Assembly: GCF_009796285.1 (NCBI RefSeq)
Contig: NZ_CP047020.1
Coordinates: 7,936,001-8,000,000, forward strand
Length of the DNA: 64,000 nt
DNA from: Streptomyces broussonetiae
GTDB lineage: Bacteria > Actinomycetota > Actinomycetes > Streptomycetales > Streptomycetaceae
Reading direction: 5' to 3'
The position numbers were made by a program, and so were the translations under genes. Shown in pieces: positions 49,166 to 59,421 of this stretch. Positions within the stretch are counted from its first letter, which is position 1. Each line of letters opens with the position of its first letter. Under the pieces are notes generated by a model. The model searched no databases. It was not told where the DNA came from and saw only the letters and a program-made list of their open reading frames with translations.

Positions 49166-50140
49166 ATGACTCGTACACGGCTTTACCGCAACGGCTCCCT
49201 GATCCTGGAGGACTTTCCGACCGCTGACATCTCGGAATACGTGAACGATCCGGATGTGGCGGTCTGGCTCGACCTGTGCGATCCGTGTTCGGCGGACTTC
49301 GCGATGATCAGCGAGGAGTTCGGTCTGCACGAACTCGCGGTGGAGGACGCGCGTCACGAGCATCAGCGGCCGAAGCTGGACCGCTACCGCACCCATGCCT
49401 TCCTCAGCGCCTACGCCATCAGCGCGGACGAGACCGGTGGGCAGCTGACCGCAAGTGAACTGTCGGTGTTCATCACGCCCACAGCACTGATCACCATCCG
49501 CCCCGACCACCGGTTCGACATCGAGAAGGTCGTCGAACGCTGGGACAACAACAGCGATCTCGCCAAGTACGGAGTGGGATTCCTGCTGCACGGGCTGCTG
49601 GACCACATCGTTGACGGGCATTTCGCCGCCGTGCAGGACCTCGACGACCGTATCGAAGCGGTGGAGGATCTGCTTTTCGACGAGGGGCGCGAGCAGATGG
49701 ACTCCGTCCAGCGGGACTCCTACGCGCTGCGCAAGAACCTCACCAGACTGCGCCGCGTGGTGTTGCCGATGCGGGAGGTCGTCAACAGCCTTCTCCGGCG
49801 CGACCTGCACGTCGTCGCCGAGCCTTTGCTTCCCTATTACCAGGACGTGTACGACCACGTCCTCAGGGCCACCGAGTGGACCGAGTCACTGCGGGACATG
49901 ATCACGTCCATCATGGAGACCAATCTGACGGTTCAGGGCAATCGCATGAACCTGATCATGAAGAAGGTCACCAGCTGGGCGTCGATCGTGGCCGTGCCCA
50001 CGGCCGTCACCGGTTTCTACGGACAGAACGTCCCGTATCCGGGTGTCAACACCCACGTCGGCTTCCTCACGTCCACCGGTGTCATGGTCGTCGCATCCGG
50101 GCTGCTCTACTGGGTCTTCAAACGTAAAGACTGGATATGA
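49166..50140 (+). CDS. corA: CorA-family divalent-cation transporter
   Basis: A 324-residue 2-TM-GxN protein. A large cytoplasmic domain (1-260) with ELAVEDARHEHQRPKLDRY and long helices (LRDMITSIMETNLTVQGNRM) precedes two spans (about 268-287 and 300-318). The pore loop reads GFYGQNVPYPG, that is GQN instead of the GMN of classical CorA. The C-terminus KRKDWI is typical. It likely transports Mg2+ or another divalent cation. ATG 49166 gives the standard length. Confidence 0.9.
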   Translation: MTRTRLYRNGSLILEDFPTADISEYVNDPDVAVWLDLCDPCSADFAMISEEFGLHELAVEDARHEHQRPKLDRYRTHAFLSAYAISADETGGQLTASELSVFITPTALITIRPDHRFDIEKVVERWDNNSDLAKYGVGFLLHGLLDHIVDGHFAAVQDLDDRIEAVEDLLFDEGREQMDSVQRDSYALRKNLTRLRRVVLPMREVVNSLLRRDLHVVAEPLLPYYQDVYDHVLRATEWTESLRDMITSIMETNLTVQGNRMNLIMKKVTSWASIVAVPTAVTGFYGQNVPYPGVNTHVGFLTSTGVMVVASGLLYWVFKRKDWI

Positions 50141-50289
50141 TCCCGTGCCGCGGTGAGGGCCCCGTCCGCACGTGGTGAACAATCTCTCTCCCTGTTTCAG
50201 CGGACCAGCTGGGCGCAGCGGCGGCGACAGGGCTGCGGCTCGGTGGTGCGCCGGTTGCCCGGCACCCGGCGCACCACTTCAATCCGAGG

Positions 50290-53200
50290 TCATCCGCAGG
50301 TCAGCACCGGGTTCGCCCAGTCGCCGTGGTCGTTGCCGTTGCCGTCGCCGCCGTCCCCCACGGACAGGTCGAGGACCTGCCCGCCGGTGACGGGGACGTC
50401 GAGGGTACGGGGCGCCGACCTGCCGTTGAGGACAGGGATGGTGGTGAGCACCTTGCCGTCGAGGAGGACGGAGAAGGTGACGGTGCCGGGGTCACCGTTG
50501 TCGACGCCCACGGTCGCGGTGAACCTGCTGCACTGTCCGGCGAGGTGGACCAGGACGTCGCTGGCGGCGTTGGTGCCCAGGCCCTTGGCGTAGACGGTGC
50601 CGCCGAGTTCGAGTGGTGTGCCGTCGTTCGCCGCGGTGCCGCCGACGCTCTGGTCGCGTTCGACCGGGCCCCAGCCGTTGGTGGCCGACAGGAACGGCAG
50701 GTCGCTGACCTGGTCGGTCCCGGCAGGCGGCGGGGGTGGGACGGTGGCGACGATCCGTTCGTCGGTGGCGGTGGCGGACCGGTGGCGCTGGACGAACGCG
50801 GCAGTGGCGTTCAGCGCGTTGGTCTTCGCCATGCCGGCAGGCGTGGTGACCTCCCAGCCGAAGGTCACGGAGGCGCCGGGCGCGATCCGCCGGGCAGTGC
50901 TGGGCGCGGGCTTCGGGGAGACCGTCCAGCCCTCGGGTGCGGCGAGCTGTGCCGTCACGCCGGAGGCCGGTGGTGCGCCTGCGGGCACCTGGAAGGTCGC
51001 GGTGGCGGTGAAGTGCTGTGCGGCGCCGGCCGACCCGGGGGCGTTCAGGGTGAGGCGCGCGCCTGGCGCGGCGGGCATGGCGTACCGCGTCCGGTCGTAG
51101 CGCGGGCTGTCGTTCTGCGGGACCCTCAGCGAGGACGCGTAGCTTCCGTAGTCGGTCAGCGCGACCTTGCCGAGGCCGCCGGTGGAGCCGTCCAGGTTCC
51201 ATACGGCGATGGCTATCCGGTTGTTCCCGTTCGGGTTCAGGATGCCGTCGGGGACGGGGAAGCTGTGCTGCGGGCCGAGGTAGTTGACGTAGTTGCCCAT
51301 GTCCCAGCCGTTGACGTAGATCTCGGCGCGGTACTTGCGCGACGGGTCGTCGGTGATGGTCAGGCCGAGCGAGGTGTCCTGTCCCTTGGGCAGGTCGAGG
51401 GCGGCGTCGGTGGTGTACCAGGAGACGCCGGGGGTGGTGTCGGTGGCGGGCAGGGTGGCCGGGGTCCAGTTGCCGGTGGGGTAGCCGGGCAGCATCCAGC
51501 CGGCCCGTTCACCGTACAGACCGCCGGTGGCCAGTGGCCCGCGTACGGTGTCGACGGGGGTTTCGCCACCACGGACGCCCTGCAGTCGCCAGGTGACCGT
51601 GTTCAGCGGGTTGCCGTCGAGGAGGGCGCCGGTCAGGCCGCGGGCGGCCTTGTTGCCGTTGGACTCGTTGTAGTCCTCCTCGTGGCCCATGTTGACCGTC
51701 AGCACGGATATCACGTTGTCGCCGCCGGTCCTGACCGCTGCGGCCGGGAAGCCGTAGGTCTTCTGGCCGTCGGCGGTGGAGCTGCCGAGGAAGGTGCCGT
51801 TGAGCCAGACCGAGGAGGCTGCGGCCCGGCCGCCGCTCTGCGTGGCCAGGGTGATGCCCGTCTCCTTGCCGGTGCCGGTGAACCTGCCGCGGTACCAGGT
51901 GCTGCCGGTGTGGAAGCCGTAGTCGTCGGCGAACAGCACGGGGAGGCTGCCTGGTTGTGTGGTGCTGTGGGTGGTGGTCCTGTCGGCCACCTGCCAGGTG
52001 GAGTCGTCGAAGCCGCGCTGTGCCTCGGGGGACTCCTGCATGTGCTTCCAGCCGGTCAGGGCCGGCAGGGTGACAGGGGCGGCGGTGGGCACGGTGCCGG
52101 TGAGGCTGCCGCTCGCCGAGGACGTTGTGCGGACCGATGTGCCGTTCCAGGTCAGCGAGTCGGCGTCGGCGAAGACCTCGAGCGAACCGTCGCTGCCCGT
52201 GTCGCCGGTCAGGCGCAGGGTGGTACCGGTGGATTCTGCTCCGCGCAGCAGGTGGGTGCCGCGGACCAGCACCGGGCCGGACGCGGTGTCCTGCCGCCAG
52301 AAGGTCCTTGCCGTCGAGGTGTCGGCGAGCAGCAGGAGCAGCGGGTGGGAGCCCGCGGTGACGGTGACCCGGGTCAGGCCGGTGTGCCGGTAGTTCAGGC
52401 GCAGGTCACCGCTGGCCGGGTCCCAGGTGGAGGTGACGGCGCCGCCCGTGGAGATCACCGTCGGCCTGGACGCGTAGTGCAGGACCGTCTCGCCGTCCGA
52501 GCCGTGGTCGCCGTAGAGCACCGCGACATCCCGTCCGGCGATCGTCGCGTTGGTCATGATCTGCGAGGTGGAGTACTGGAGGTGGTTGCCGCCCAGGTCG
52601 TAGTTCGCGACGATGATCGAGGACTCGCGGCCGTCCAGGGTGAGGGCGGTGCCGGGCTGCTGCGGGACGGTGTAGACGGGCGCCGTCGCGGCGGAGCCGG
52701 TGGTCACGTCGACGGCGTCGACCGTCACGAAAGTGCCGGAGGCGGCGGGGCCCTTGGTTCCGGTCACCACGATCTTCAGGGTGTGCGGCCCCTTGGCGAG
52801 GCCACTCGCCCGGTACGCCACGTACTGGTTCTGCTTGGAGGCGCCGTAGGTGTCGACCGTCTTGACCCTGGTGCCGTCGAGGTAGACGTCGGCGATGCCG
52901 TGGTTGGTGTCGAGGTTGCTGATCCACTTCACGCCGGTGCCGGTGAAGGGCACGGACACGGTGTCGCCGGCGGTGTTCGAGAACGACTCGGTGTGCTGGT
53001 AGTCGCCGCCGGTGTAGTTCTGCTCCGCGCCCACGTGCGACCAGCCGCCGGTGTACGTGAGGGCCGGGTCCGGGTCGTCGTAGGTGTATCCGGGGTGGGC
53101 CCCGAGGTCGATCGTCACATGGGCGCTGTCGCTGCTGGTGGCGGTGGAGTCGGCGTGCCGCAGGACATGGAACTGCGTTCCGGTGTCGGGGTTGGCGCGC

Positions 53201-54426
53201 GCGGTGTCGACGATCTTCGGGTTGTCGGTGGGGGTGGCGGGTAGCGCGTCGGTCTTGGTCAGGGGGGCGACGGCATGGGTGAAGTAGCCGATCAGCTTGT
53301 CCTGGTCGTACTTGGGGTCGAGTTGGCGGGTCTCGCGGATGGCGGCGCCGTAGTCGTAGGAGGTGTAGTTCTCCGGCATGCCCAGCCAGCCCCAGTTGGT
53401 GCCGCCGTAGGTCATGTAGAAGCTCTGCGAGGTGGCGCCGACCGCGATGTTCTGCTTGTAGAACACGTCGGCGAACCGGTCGTTGATGAGCTGGGCGCAC
53501 TTGTCGTAGCCGGGGCCGCCCCACGGGTCGAAGGCGCCGCCCTGGAACTCGGCGGTTGCCAGCGGCTTTCCGGCCGCATGGTCGTAGCCGATGTCGGGCA
53601 CACCGTTCCACTTTGTGGGATCGGAGCAGTTGAAGCCCTGCGGATAGGAGTCGGCGCCGTCCACGTCCAGGGCGGCGTCACCGGTGTTGAAGGTGCCGTT
53701 GTTGTTGCCGACCAGCGGCACGGTGATGCCGTCGGCCTTCGCCTTGTCCTCCAGGTGCTTCATGTAGGTACGGCCGGCCGCCGAGCCGTGGTAGTACTCG
53801 TTCTCCACCTGGTACTCGATGACCGACCCGGTGCCGTCGGTGAGCTGGTGGCGTTTGATGATGCGGTCGATCTGCGTCTGCCACTCGTCGCTGTACTTCA
53901 GGTATTCAGGGTCGGAGGTGCGGGTGTTGCCGGCCTTGGTGGAGAGCCAGCCGGGGAAACCGCCCCCGTCGACCTCGGCGTTGATGTACGGGCCCGGCCG
54001 GGCGATGACATAGACGCCCAGGTCGTTGGCCATGTCGAGGAGCTTGTCCACGTCGCGGACGCCGGTGAAGTCGTAGACGCCGGGTGCCGCGGAGTGGTAG
54101 CCCCAGTCGAAGTAGAGCGACACCGCGTTGAAGCCCGCCGCCTTCATCTTCTGCAGTGTGTCGAGCCAGAGGGCCTGGCTCGGCAGCCGGAAGTAGTGGA
54201 ACTCTCCCGACCACAGGTACGTCCGCTTCCCGTCGATCATGAACGAGTAGCCGTCGTACGTCACCGAGTGTGTCGCGGGTGAGGCCGCGGCGGACGCGGC
54301 GGAGGAGGCCGGGACGGCGCCCGCCGCGGGCTGCGCGCCGATGCCCACTCCGCACATCAGGGCGATGGTCGCAGCGACCGACAAGCGACGTCTGGCTGCC
54401 CGGCGACCCGGGCCATGAGCCTTCAT
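50290..54426 (-). CDS. Secreted GH35 beta-galactosidase, multidomain
   Basis: A 1378-residue exported enzyme. ATG 54426 follows GGAGG; the signal peptide ends near PAAGA. The GH35 barrel (about 55-390) has IEYQVENEYYHG (acid/base Glu210) and PLATAEFQGG (nucleophile Glu293). It is followed by the bacterial beta-galactosidase domains with a jelly-roll pair (GLARGPHTL-like, VDTYGASKQNQYVAY, HEEDYNESNGNK). An alpha-galactosidase NEW3-like segment (about 1120-1230) and a C-terminal NPCBM domain (about 1240-1378: YAKGLGTNAASDVLVHLAG, FSVLLDGKVL) follow. It removes terminal beta-galactose from glycans outside the cell and is divergent from a GH51 gene. Confidence 0.9.
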   Translation of the reverse strand: MKAHGPGRRAARRRLSVAATIALMCGVGIGAQPAAGAVPASSAASAAASPATHSVTYDGYSFMIDGKRTYLWSGEFHYFRLPSQALWLDTLQKMKAAGFNAVSLYFDWGYHSAAPGVYDFTGVRDVDKLLDMANDLGVYVIARPGPYINAEVDGGGFPGWLSTKAGNTRTSDPEYLKYSDEWQTQIDRIIKRHQLTDGTGSVIEYQVENEYYHGSAAGRTYMKHLEDKAKADGITVPLVGNNNGTFNTGDAALDVDGADSYPQGFNCSDPTKWNGVPDIGYDHAAGKPLATAEFQGGAFDPWGGPGYDKCAQLINDRFADVFYKQNIAVGATSQSFYMTYGGTNWGWLGMPENYTSYDYGAAIRETRQLDPKYDQDKLIGYFTHAVAPLTKTDALPATPTDNPKIVDTARANPDTGTQFHVLRHADSTATSSDSAHVTIDLGAHPGYTYDDPDPALTYTGGWSHVGAEQNYTGGDYQHTESFSNTAGDTVSVPFTGTGVKWISNLDTNHGIADVYLDGTRVKTVDTYGASKQNQYVAYRASGLAKGPHTLKIVVTGTKGPAASGTFVTVDAVDVTTGSAATAPVYTVPQQPGTALTLDGRESSIIVANYDLGGNHLQYSTSQIMTNATIAGRDVAVLYGDHGSDGETVLHYASRPTVISTGGAVTSTWDPASGDLRLNYRHTGLTRVTVTAGSHPLLLLLADTSTARTFWRQDTASGPVLVRGTHLLRGAESTGTTLRLTGDTGSDGSLEVFADADSLTWNGTSVRTTSSASGSLTGTVPTAAPVTLPALTGWKHMQESPEAQRGFDDSTWQVADRTTTHSTTQPGSLPVLFADDYGFHTGSTWYRGRFTGTGKETGITLATQSGGRAAASSVWLNGTFLGSSTADGQKTYGFPAAAVRTGGDNVISVLTVNMGHEEDYNESNGNKAARGLTGALLDGNPLNTVTWRLQGVRGGETPVDTVRGPLATGGLYGERAGWMLPGYPTGNWTPATLPATDTTPGVSWYTTDAALDLPKGQDTSLGLTITDDPSRKYRAEIYVNGWDMGNYVNYLGPQHSFPVPDGILNPNGNNRIAIAVWNLDGSTGGLGKVALTDYGSYASSLRVPQNDSPRYDRTRYAMPAAPGARLTLNAPGSAGAAQHFTATATFQVPAGAPPASGVTAQLAAPEGWTVSPKPAPSTARRIAPGASVTFGWEVTTPAGMAKTNALNATAAFVQRHRSATATDERIVATVPPPPPAGTDQVSDLPFLSATNGWGPVERDQSVGGTAANDGTPLELGGTVYAKGLGTNAASDVLVHLAGQCSRFTATVGVDNGDPGTVTFSVLLDGKVLTTIPVLNGRSAPRTLDVPVTGGQVLDLSVGDGGDGNGNDHGDWANPVLTCG

Positions 54427-54630
54427 CTGGTCCTCCAGCAAGCTGATCGCCCCCCGAATGCCAACCACTTGCACCAGAACTCGTGGCTTCAGAGGTTTGA
54501 ATTATGTGCGAATCTGTTGGCATGAGGAGTGTTGCCGGTTGGTGAGAGCGGCGCAAGACCTCGGACGCCGTTGTCTTTTGAGAGCCGCGGGGTCGACGGG
54601 GCCTGCAAAAGCATTGCCGTGCAAGGGGTG

Positions 54631-54658
54631 TTGACGGAACTCGCCAAGACCCTAAGAT
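54631..54658 (+). promoter_or_regulatory. Candidate promoter of the GH51 gene
   Basis: TTGACG (54631-54636) and TAAGAT (54653-54658) are 16 bp apart, in the 289-bp region between the divergent GH35 and GH51 genes. Transcription would begin near 54665, about 50 nt before ATG 54716. Confidence 0.5.
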
Positions 54659-54715
54659 CCCAGCTGCTCGAAGTGTCGACCACCGTACGGGATATCGAAC
54701 GAAGGAATGGGCTGC

Positions 54716-57331
54716 ATGCCTTCAGAAGCCGGAGTGCCCCGCAGAACCGTGCTCACCGTCCTGGGCGCCGTCTCCCTCGCGGGGACTTTCGCCGCCGCTC
54801 CCGCCGGGGCCGCCGAACTCACCCGCACGACCGCAGACGCCACTGTCGCGGACCTCCCCGCCGCAGCCGCGCACTGGACCTTCGACGAGGGCTCCGGCAC
54901 CGTTGCCGCCGAGTCCTCCGGCAACGGTCGCACCGCGACGCTCCAGGGTGCGGCGGGCTGGGGCACCGGCAAGGTCGGCACGCACAGCCTGAGCCTCACG
55001 GCGGGCGGCAACGCCACGGCGTCCGGGCCGGCCCTCGACACCTCCAAGGCGTTCTCGGTGAGCGCCTGGGTCAATCTCGCCCAACTCGGCGGCTACCAGA
55101 CCGCCGTCAGTATCGACGGCAAGGTCGTCAGCTCCTTCTACCTGGGGCTGCGCGACGACACCGGCACCTTCGCCTTCGCCCGGCTGGGCTCGGACGCCAC
55201 CCAGAACGCCGCGGTGGCGGCCGCCGCTTCGGCGCCCACCACCGGCACCTGGACCCACCTGGCGGGAGTCAGCGACCCGACCGCCGGCGTCATCCGCCTC
55301 TACGTCAACGGGGTGCTGGAGGGGGAGACCGCCTACGGCGCGGGCTGGGCCGGCAGTGGCGACACCGCCGTCGGCCGTGCGCTCTACGGCGGTGGGCACG
55401 TCGACCAGTGGAACGGGCTGATCGACGACGTGTGGATGTTCCCGTCCGTCCTCACCTCCGACCAGATCGCGGCGCTGGCCGGAGTCCCCGTGGACGCCAC
55501 GACGCCGTTGCTGAGTGTGGACGTCGGCAACCCCGCGCATGCCGTGTCACCCGTCCTGCCGGGTCTGATGTTCGAGGACATCAACCACTCCGGCGAGGGT
55601 GGCATCTACGCCGAACTGGTGCAGAACCGCGCGATGATGGCCGACGACACCACGCCCGTCCACTGGTCCGGCGTCGGCGGGGCGACCCTCGCACTCGACA
55701 CCGCCACCCCCCTCAACACCGCGCTCAACCGTTCCCTCAAGGTCGTGCTGCCGAGCAGCGCGGGGGCAGGAAGCCGGGCGGGTGTCGCCAACGACGGCTT
55801 CTGGGGCATACCGGTGCGGCCCGGAACCACCTACACCGCCCGGTTGTTCGCCAAGGCGTCGCGACGCATCGGCCCGCTCACGGTGGCCATCGAGTCGGCC
55901 GACGGCAGGGCCGTGTACGCCTCCGCCCACGTGCCCCACATCGGCACCGCCTTCCCCGGCCGGCCGTTCGAGCTGAGCCTGCGCACCGGTTCGCGTACCC
56001 CGGTGGTCGGTGACGCGAGGCTGACCATCACCACGGCCGACCCCGCCGCCGCGGGCGAGACCCTGTGGCTCCAGCACGTGTCCCTCTTCCCGCCCACCTA
56101 CAACGACCGGCCCAACGGCCTGCGCATCGACCTGATGGACAAACTGGTCGCTCTGAGGCCGAAGTTCCTGCGCTTCCCGGGCGGCAACTTCATCGAGGGC
56201 AACACCATCGCGACACGGTTCAACTGGAAGAACACCATCGGCCCGGTCTGGGAGCGCCCGGGCCACCCGGACGACGCCTGGGGCTACTGGTCGACGGACG
56301 GCCTCGGACTCCTCGAGTACCTGGAATGGGTCGAGGACATGCACGCCCAGCCGGTCCTCGCCGTCTACGCCGGCTACTCGCTCAAGGGCGAACACGTCAC
56401 CGGCGACGCGCTGCGGCCGTTCGTCCAGGACGCACTCGACGAGATCGAGTACGTCACCGGCCCCGTCACCAGCACCTGGGGCGCACGACGTGCCGCCGAC
56501 GGACATCCGGAGCCGTTCGCGCTGGAGTTCGTGGAGATCGGCAACGAGGACTGGTTCGACTCCTCGGGGTCCTACGACGAGCGGTTCGCGGCCTTCCACG
56601 ACGCGATCAAGGCGAAGTACCCGCATCTCAAGCTGATCGCCACGACGCCCGTGACGAGCCGCACGCCGGACCTGATCGACGAGCACTACTATCTGGCGCC
56701 GTCCGCCGCCCAGGCCTCCACCCACAAGTACGACAACCGGGACCGCAACTCCACGAAGGTGTTCGTCGGGGAGTGGGCGGCGCAGGAGGGCCGCCCCACA
56801 CCCGACCTCAACGCGGCACTCGGCGACGCCGCTTGGCTGGCGGGGCTGATCCGCAACTCGGACCAGGTCCTCATGGAGTGCTACGCGCCGCTTTTCTCAC
56901 ACGTCAAGAACAACGTCTGGGCCACGAACCTGATCGCCTACGACAACCTCACCAGCTACGCGTCACCCAGTTACTGGGCACAGCACATGCTGACGAGCAG
57001 GCTCGGCACCACGGTGCTGCCCGCCACCGCACGTGCGCTGCCCGGCCTCGCCACCGTGGCCACCCGTTCCGGCAACCGCCTCCACCTCGCGGTCGTCAAC
57101 TGCGGGACGGAGAAGGCGATCGTGCCGGTCGAACTCAAGGGACTGGCCAAGGGGGTCAAGAGGCGTGCCACCGTGACGGTCCTGACCGGCACCTCGCGCA
57201 CCGCCACCAACACGCTGACGGAACCGGACACGTTGGTGCCCAGGACGAGCACCGTCACCGGCGCGGCAGCGTCCTTCACCACTACCGTGCCTCCGCTCTC
57301 GGTCACCGTACTGGAACTCGACCTGACGTGA
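54716..57331 (+). CDS. Secreted GH51 alpha-L-arabinofuranosidase with N-terminal LamG domain
   Basis: An 871-residue exported enzyme. GAAGGA at 54701-54706 supports ATG 54716 over ATG 54707. The Tat-like signal VPRRTVLTVLGAVSLAG ends near PAGAAE. Residues about 45-250 are a concanavalin/LamG-like binding domain (AAHWTFDEGSGTVAAESSGN, WNGLIDDVWMF). About 260-870 is a GH51 enzyme with FRFPGGNF-type loop KFLRFPGGNFIEGNT, acid/base Glu611 in VEIGNEDWF and nucleophile Glu686 in FVGEWAAQEG. It would release L-arabinose from arabinan, arabinoxylan or arabinogalactan. Confidence 0.9.
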   Translation: MPSEAGVPRRTVLTVLGAVSLAGTFAAAPAGAAELTRTTADATVADLPAAAAHWTFDEGSGTVAAESSGNGRTATLQGAAGWGTGKVGTHSLSLTAGGNATASGPALDTSKAFSVSAWVNLAQLGGYQTAVSIDGKVVSSFYLGLRDDTGTFAFARLGSDATQNAAVAAAASAPTTGTWTHLAGVSDPTAGVIRLYVNGVLEGETAYGAGWAGSGDTAVGRALYGGGHVDQWNGLIDDVWMFPSVLTSDQIAALAGVPVDATTPLLSVDVGNPAHAVSPVLPGLMFEDINHSGEGGIYAELVQNRAMMADDTTPVHWSGVGGATLALDTATPLNTALNRSLKVVLPSSAGAGSRAGVANDGFWGIPVRPGTTYTARLFAKASRRIGPLTVAIESADGRAVYASAHVPHIGTAFPGRPFELSLRTGSRTPVVGDARLTITTADPAAAGETLWLQHVSLFPPTYNDRPNGLRIDLMDKLVALRPKFLRFPGGNFIEGNTIATRFNWKNTIGPVWERPGHPDDAWGYWSTDGLGLLEYLEWVEDMHAQPVLAVYAGYSLKGEHVTGDALRPFVQDALDEIEYVTGPVTSTWGARRAADGHPEPFALEFVEIGNEDWFDSSGSYDERFAAFHDAIKAKYPHLKLIATTPVTSRTPDLIDEHYYLAPSAAQASTHKYDNRDRNSTKVFVGEWAAQEGRPTPDLNAALGDAAWLAGLIRNSDQVLMECYAPLFSHVKNNVWATNLIAYDNLTSYASPSYWAQHMLTSRLGTTVLPATARALPGLATVATRSGNRLHLAVVNCGTEKAIVPVELKGLAKGVKRRATVTVLTGTSRTATNTLTEPDTLVPRTSTVTGAAASFTTTVPPLSVTVLELDLT

Positions 57332-57372
57332 CCGCTCTCGGCCCGGGTCCGAGCCGGTGGATCTCATCGGGC

Positions 57373-59421
57373 TCAGGGGATCGCGGTGCCGATGCGGACG
57401 ATGAGGAGGGCGATGTCGTCCTGTGCGGGGGTCGGGGCGAGGCGGTTGATGAGGGTGTCGGCCAGCTCGTCGAGGGACGGATGGATACCGGCGAGGAGGT
57501 GGGTCAGCTCCTCCAGGCGCTCATCGAGGTCGTGCTCTCGGGCTTCGACGAGCCCGTCGGTGTAGAGGACGAGCACGGTCCCGGGAGCGATGGGGATCTC
57601 GGTGGTCGTGTAGGAGATGCCACCGATGCCGAGTGGTGCGCCAGGGGGCAGGTCGATGAGGTGGGCCGTGCCGTCGGGGGTGATCAGGGCAGGTGGGGGG
57701 TGTCCGGCCCGGGCGAGCCGGCAGCGGTTGGCCGCGGCGTCACAGACGCCGTAGAGGCATGTGGCCAGGATCGGGCCGTCGAGGTCCTGGATTGCCTGGT
57801 CAAGGTGGTGCAGCAGCTGGTCGGGGGGCAGGTCCATGCGGACCAGGGCGCGGAGTGTGCTGCGCATCTGCCCCATGACGGCGGCTGCGGGGATGCCGTG
57901 CCCCATGACGTCGCCGATGGCCAGGGCGGCCTTGTCGGGGGGCATGGCGGCCACGTCGTACCAGTCGCCGCCCACCTCGTTGGCGTCGGAGGCGGGCAGG
58001 TAGCGGTGGGCGATCTCGATGCCGTCGGGCGGGTTGAAGCTGCGGGGCAGCATGCTTCGCTGCAGTGTCAGAGCTGTGTCGTGCTCGCGGGCGTAGCTGA
58101 GGGCGTTGTCGATCGCCACGGCGGCCTTGGCCGCGATTTCCTCGGCATCGGACAGCTCGTCCTCCGCGAACGGGCTGGGGTTCTCCGCTCGCCAGAGGCC
58201 GACCGCACCCACAAGCGTGCGCCGTGAGTACAGCGGGGCGGTGATCAGCGAGTGCATGCCGTAGTCCAGCAGCGTGCGGGCCTCTTGGCCGTGTTGGGCC
58301 TGCCATACGGAGGAGGTGCGAAGGTCGGGTACGAAGGTCGCGCTCGCGGTCGCGAGAGTGATCTGTGAGCCCACAGGGTCGAGCGGGGGGTCATCGCGGA
58401 CACCGCCCAGTGCGACGCGGCGAGCCCATGCGCCGTGGTCGGCGAGCGGCTCGTCGATGAGCAGGGCGGGCAAGGCAAGATCGACGGTGACGAAGTCGGC
58501 GAAGCGTGGGACCAGCATGCGTACCAGTTCCTGTGCGGTCTGCTTCGCGTCGAGAGTCGTGCCGATGACAATGCCGACTTCGTACAACAGTTCCAGACGC
58601 AGGTGGGTTCGACGTGTCTGCTCACGGCTCTCCGCAAGCGAGCAGGCCATGGTGTTGAACGCCGTCCCGAGCTGCCCGATCTCGCCCCTGCCGGTTTCGG
58701 GCATCCGCACGGAGAGGTCGCTGTCGGCGAGCCGGGACGCCACGCCGGCCGCCTTGCGGACCGGCCAGACAACGGCCCGGATCACGTACCCGGCGAAGGT
58801 CGCGATGAGGAGCATGGAGCCGGTGAGGCCGATCGACGCCGCCACGACCGCTTCCCGGGCGTCAGAATTGGCCGCGCTTTCACGCGCCGCGATCAGGGTT
58901 TCCTGGGTCGAGTCGTACCGGTCGAACTGCTTCCTGAGCGCGTCGACGCGCCGCTTGCCTTCCAGCGTCGACTGCACGCCGCGTGCCCGGGCATCCCCAC
59001 GGCCCGCAGCCGCGACCAGCGGAATCGAGTAGTCGTGGATGAGGGACTCGCCGGCCTGCCTGATCTGCTGGGCCAGTGTCCTCTGGCCGGGGGTGGTGCT
59101 GAGGCGCACCAGTTCCTGTGCCTGGCCGGAGAACGTGGTCCGTGCGGTCTGCCATGGTTCGAGGAACTGCTTCTCCCCGGTGATGACGAAGCCGCGCTGG
59201 CCTGTCTCCAGGTCGACGACGAGTCCCTCGACCGTCCTCGCCTGGGCGAGCGCCGTCTCTGTGCGGCGGTCGGCAGCCGCCGACTCGCCGAGCCCGATGA
59301 TCGACCAGAGCAGCATCGTGAAGGCAAGCCCGATCAGCAGGGCGAGCAGCCCACCAGCGACGGCAGTAAGGGGCACCAGCCCCACACGTGCGCGTCTCGT
59401 TCGTGGACCTGACATGCGCAT
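57373..59421 (-). CDS. Membrane sensor phosphatase: CHASE3-HAMP-GAF-PP2C (SpoIIE type)
   Basis: A 682-residue protein. Spans at about 14-40 and 195-217 flank an extracytoplasmic CHASE3 domain (LETGQRGFVITGEKQFLEPW). Then come HAMP (about 218-270, WPVRKAAGVASRLADSDLS), GAF (about 290-440) and a C-terminal SpoIIE/PP2C phosphatase (about 470-682: GGDWYDVAAMPPDKAALAIG, DVMGHGIPAAAVMGQMR, LVLYTDGLVEAR, QDDIALLIVR). Such proteins dephosphorylate anti-anti-sigma factors in response to stress. Start ATG 59421 or 59415. It is monocistronic. Confidence 0.9.
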   Translation of the reverse strand: MRMSGPRTRRARVGLVPLTAVAGGLLALLIGLAFTMLLWSIIGLGESAAADRRTETALAQARTVEGLVVDLETGQRGFVITGEKQFLEPWQTARTTFSGQAQELVRLSTTPGQRTLAQQIRQAGESLIHDYSIPLVAAAGRGDARARGVQSTLEGKRRVDALRKQFDRYDSTQETLIAARESAANSDAREAVVAASIGLTGSMLLIATFAGYVIRAVVWPVRKAAGVASRLADSDLSVRMPETGRGEIGQLGTAFNTMACSLAESREQTRRTHLRLELLYEVGIVIGTTLDAKQTAQELVRMLVPRFADFVTVDLALPALLIDEPLADHGAWARRVALGGVRDDPPLDPVGSQITLATASATFVPDLRTSSVWQAQHGQEARTLLDYGMHSLITAPLYSRRTLVGAVGLWRAENPSPFAEDELSDAEEIAAKAAVAIDNALSYAREHDTALTLQRSMLPRSFNPPDGIEIAHRYLPASDANEVGGDWYDVAAMPPDKAALAIGDVMGHGIPAAAVMGQMRSTLRALVRMDLPPDQLLHHLDQAIQDLDGPILATCLYGVCDAAANRCRLARAGHPPPALITPDGTAHLIDLPPGAPLGIGGISYTTTEIPIAPGTVLVLYTDGLVEAREHDLDERLEELTHLLAGIHPSLDELADTLINRLAPTPAQDDIALLIVRIGTAIP

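Noticed and set aside
50326..53244. 972-codon plus-strand open frame inside the GH35 gene
   Set aside because: Antisense shadow of a clearly identified beta-galactosidase; Val/Gly/Arg-rich with no domains.
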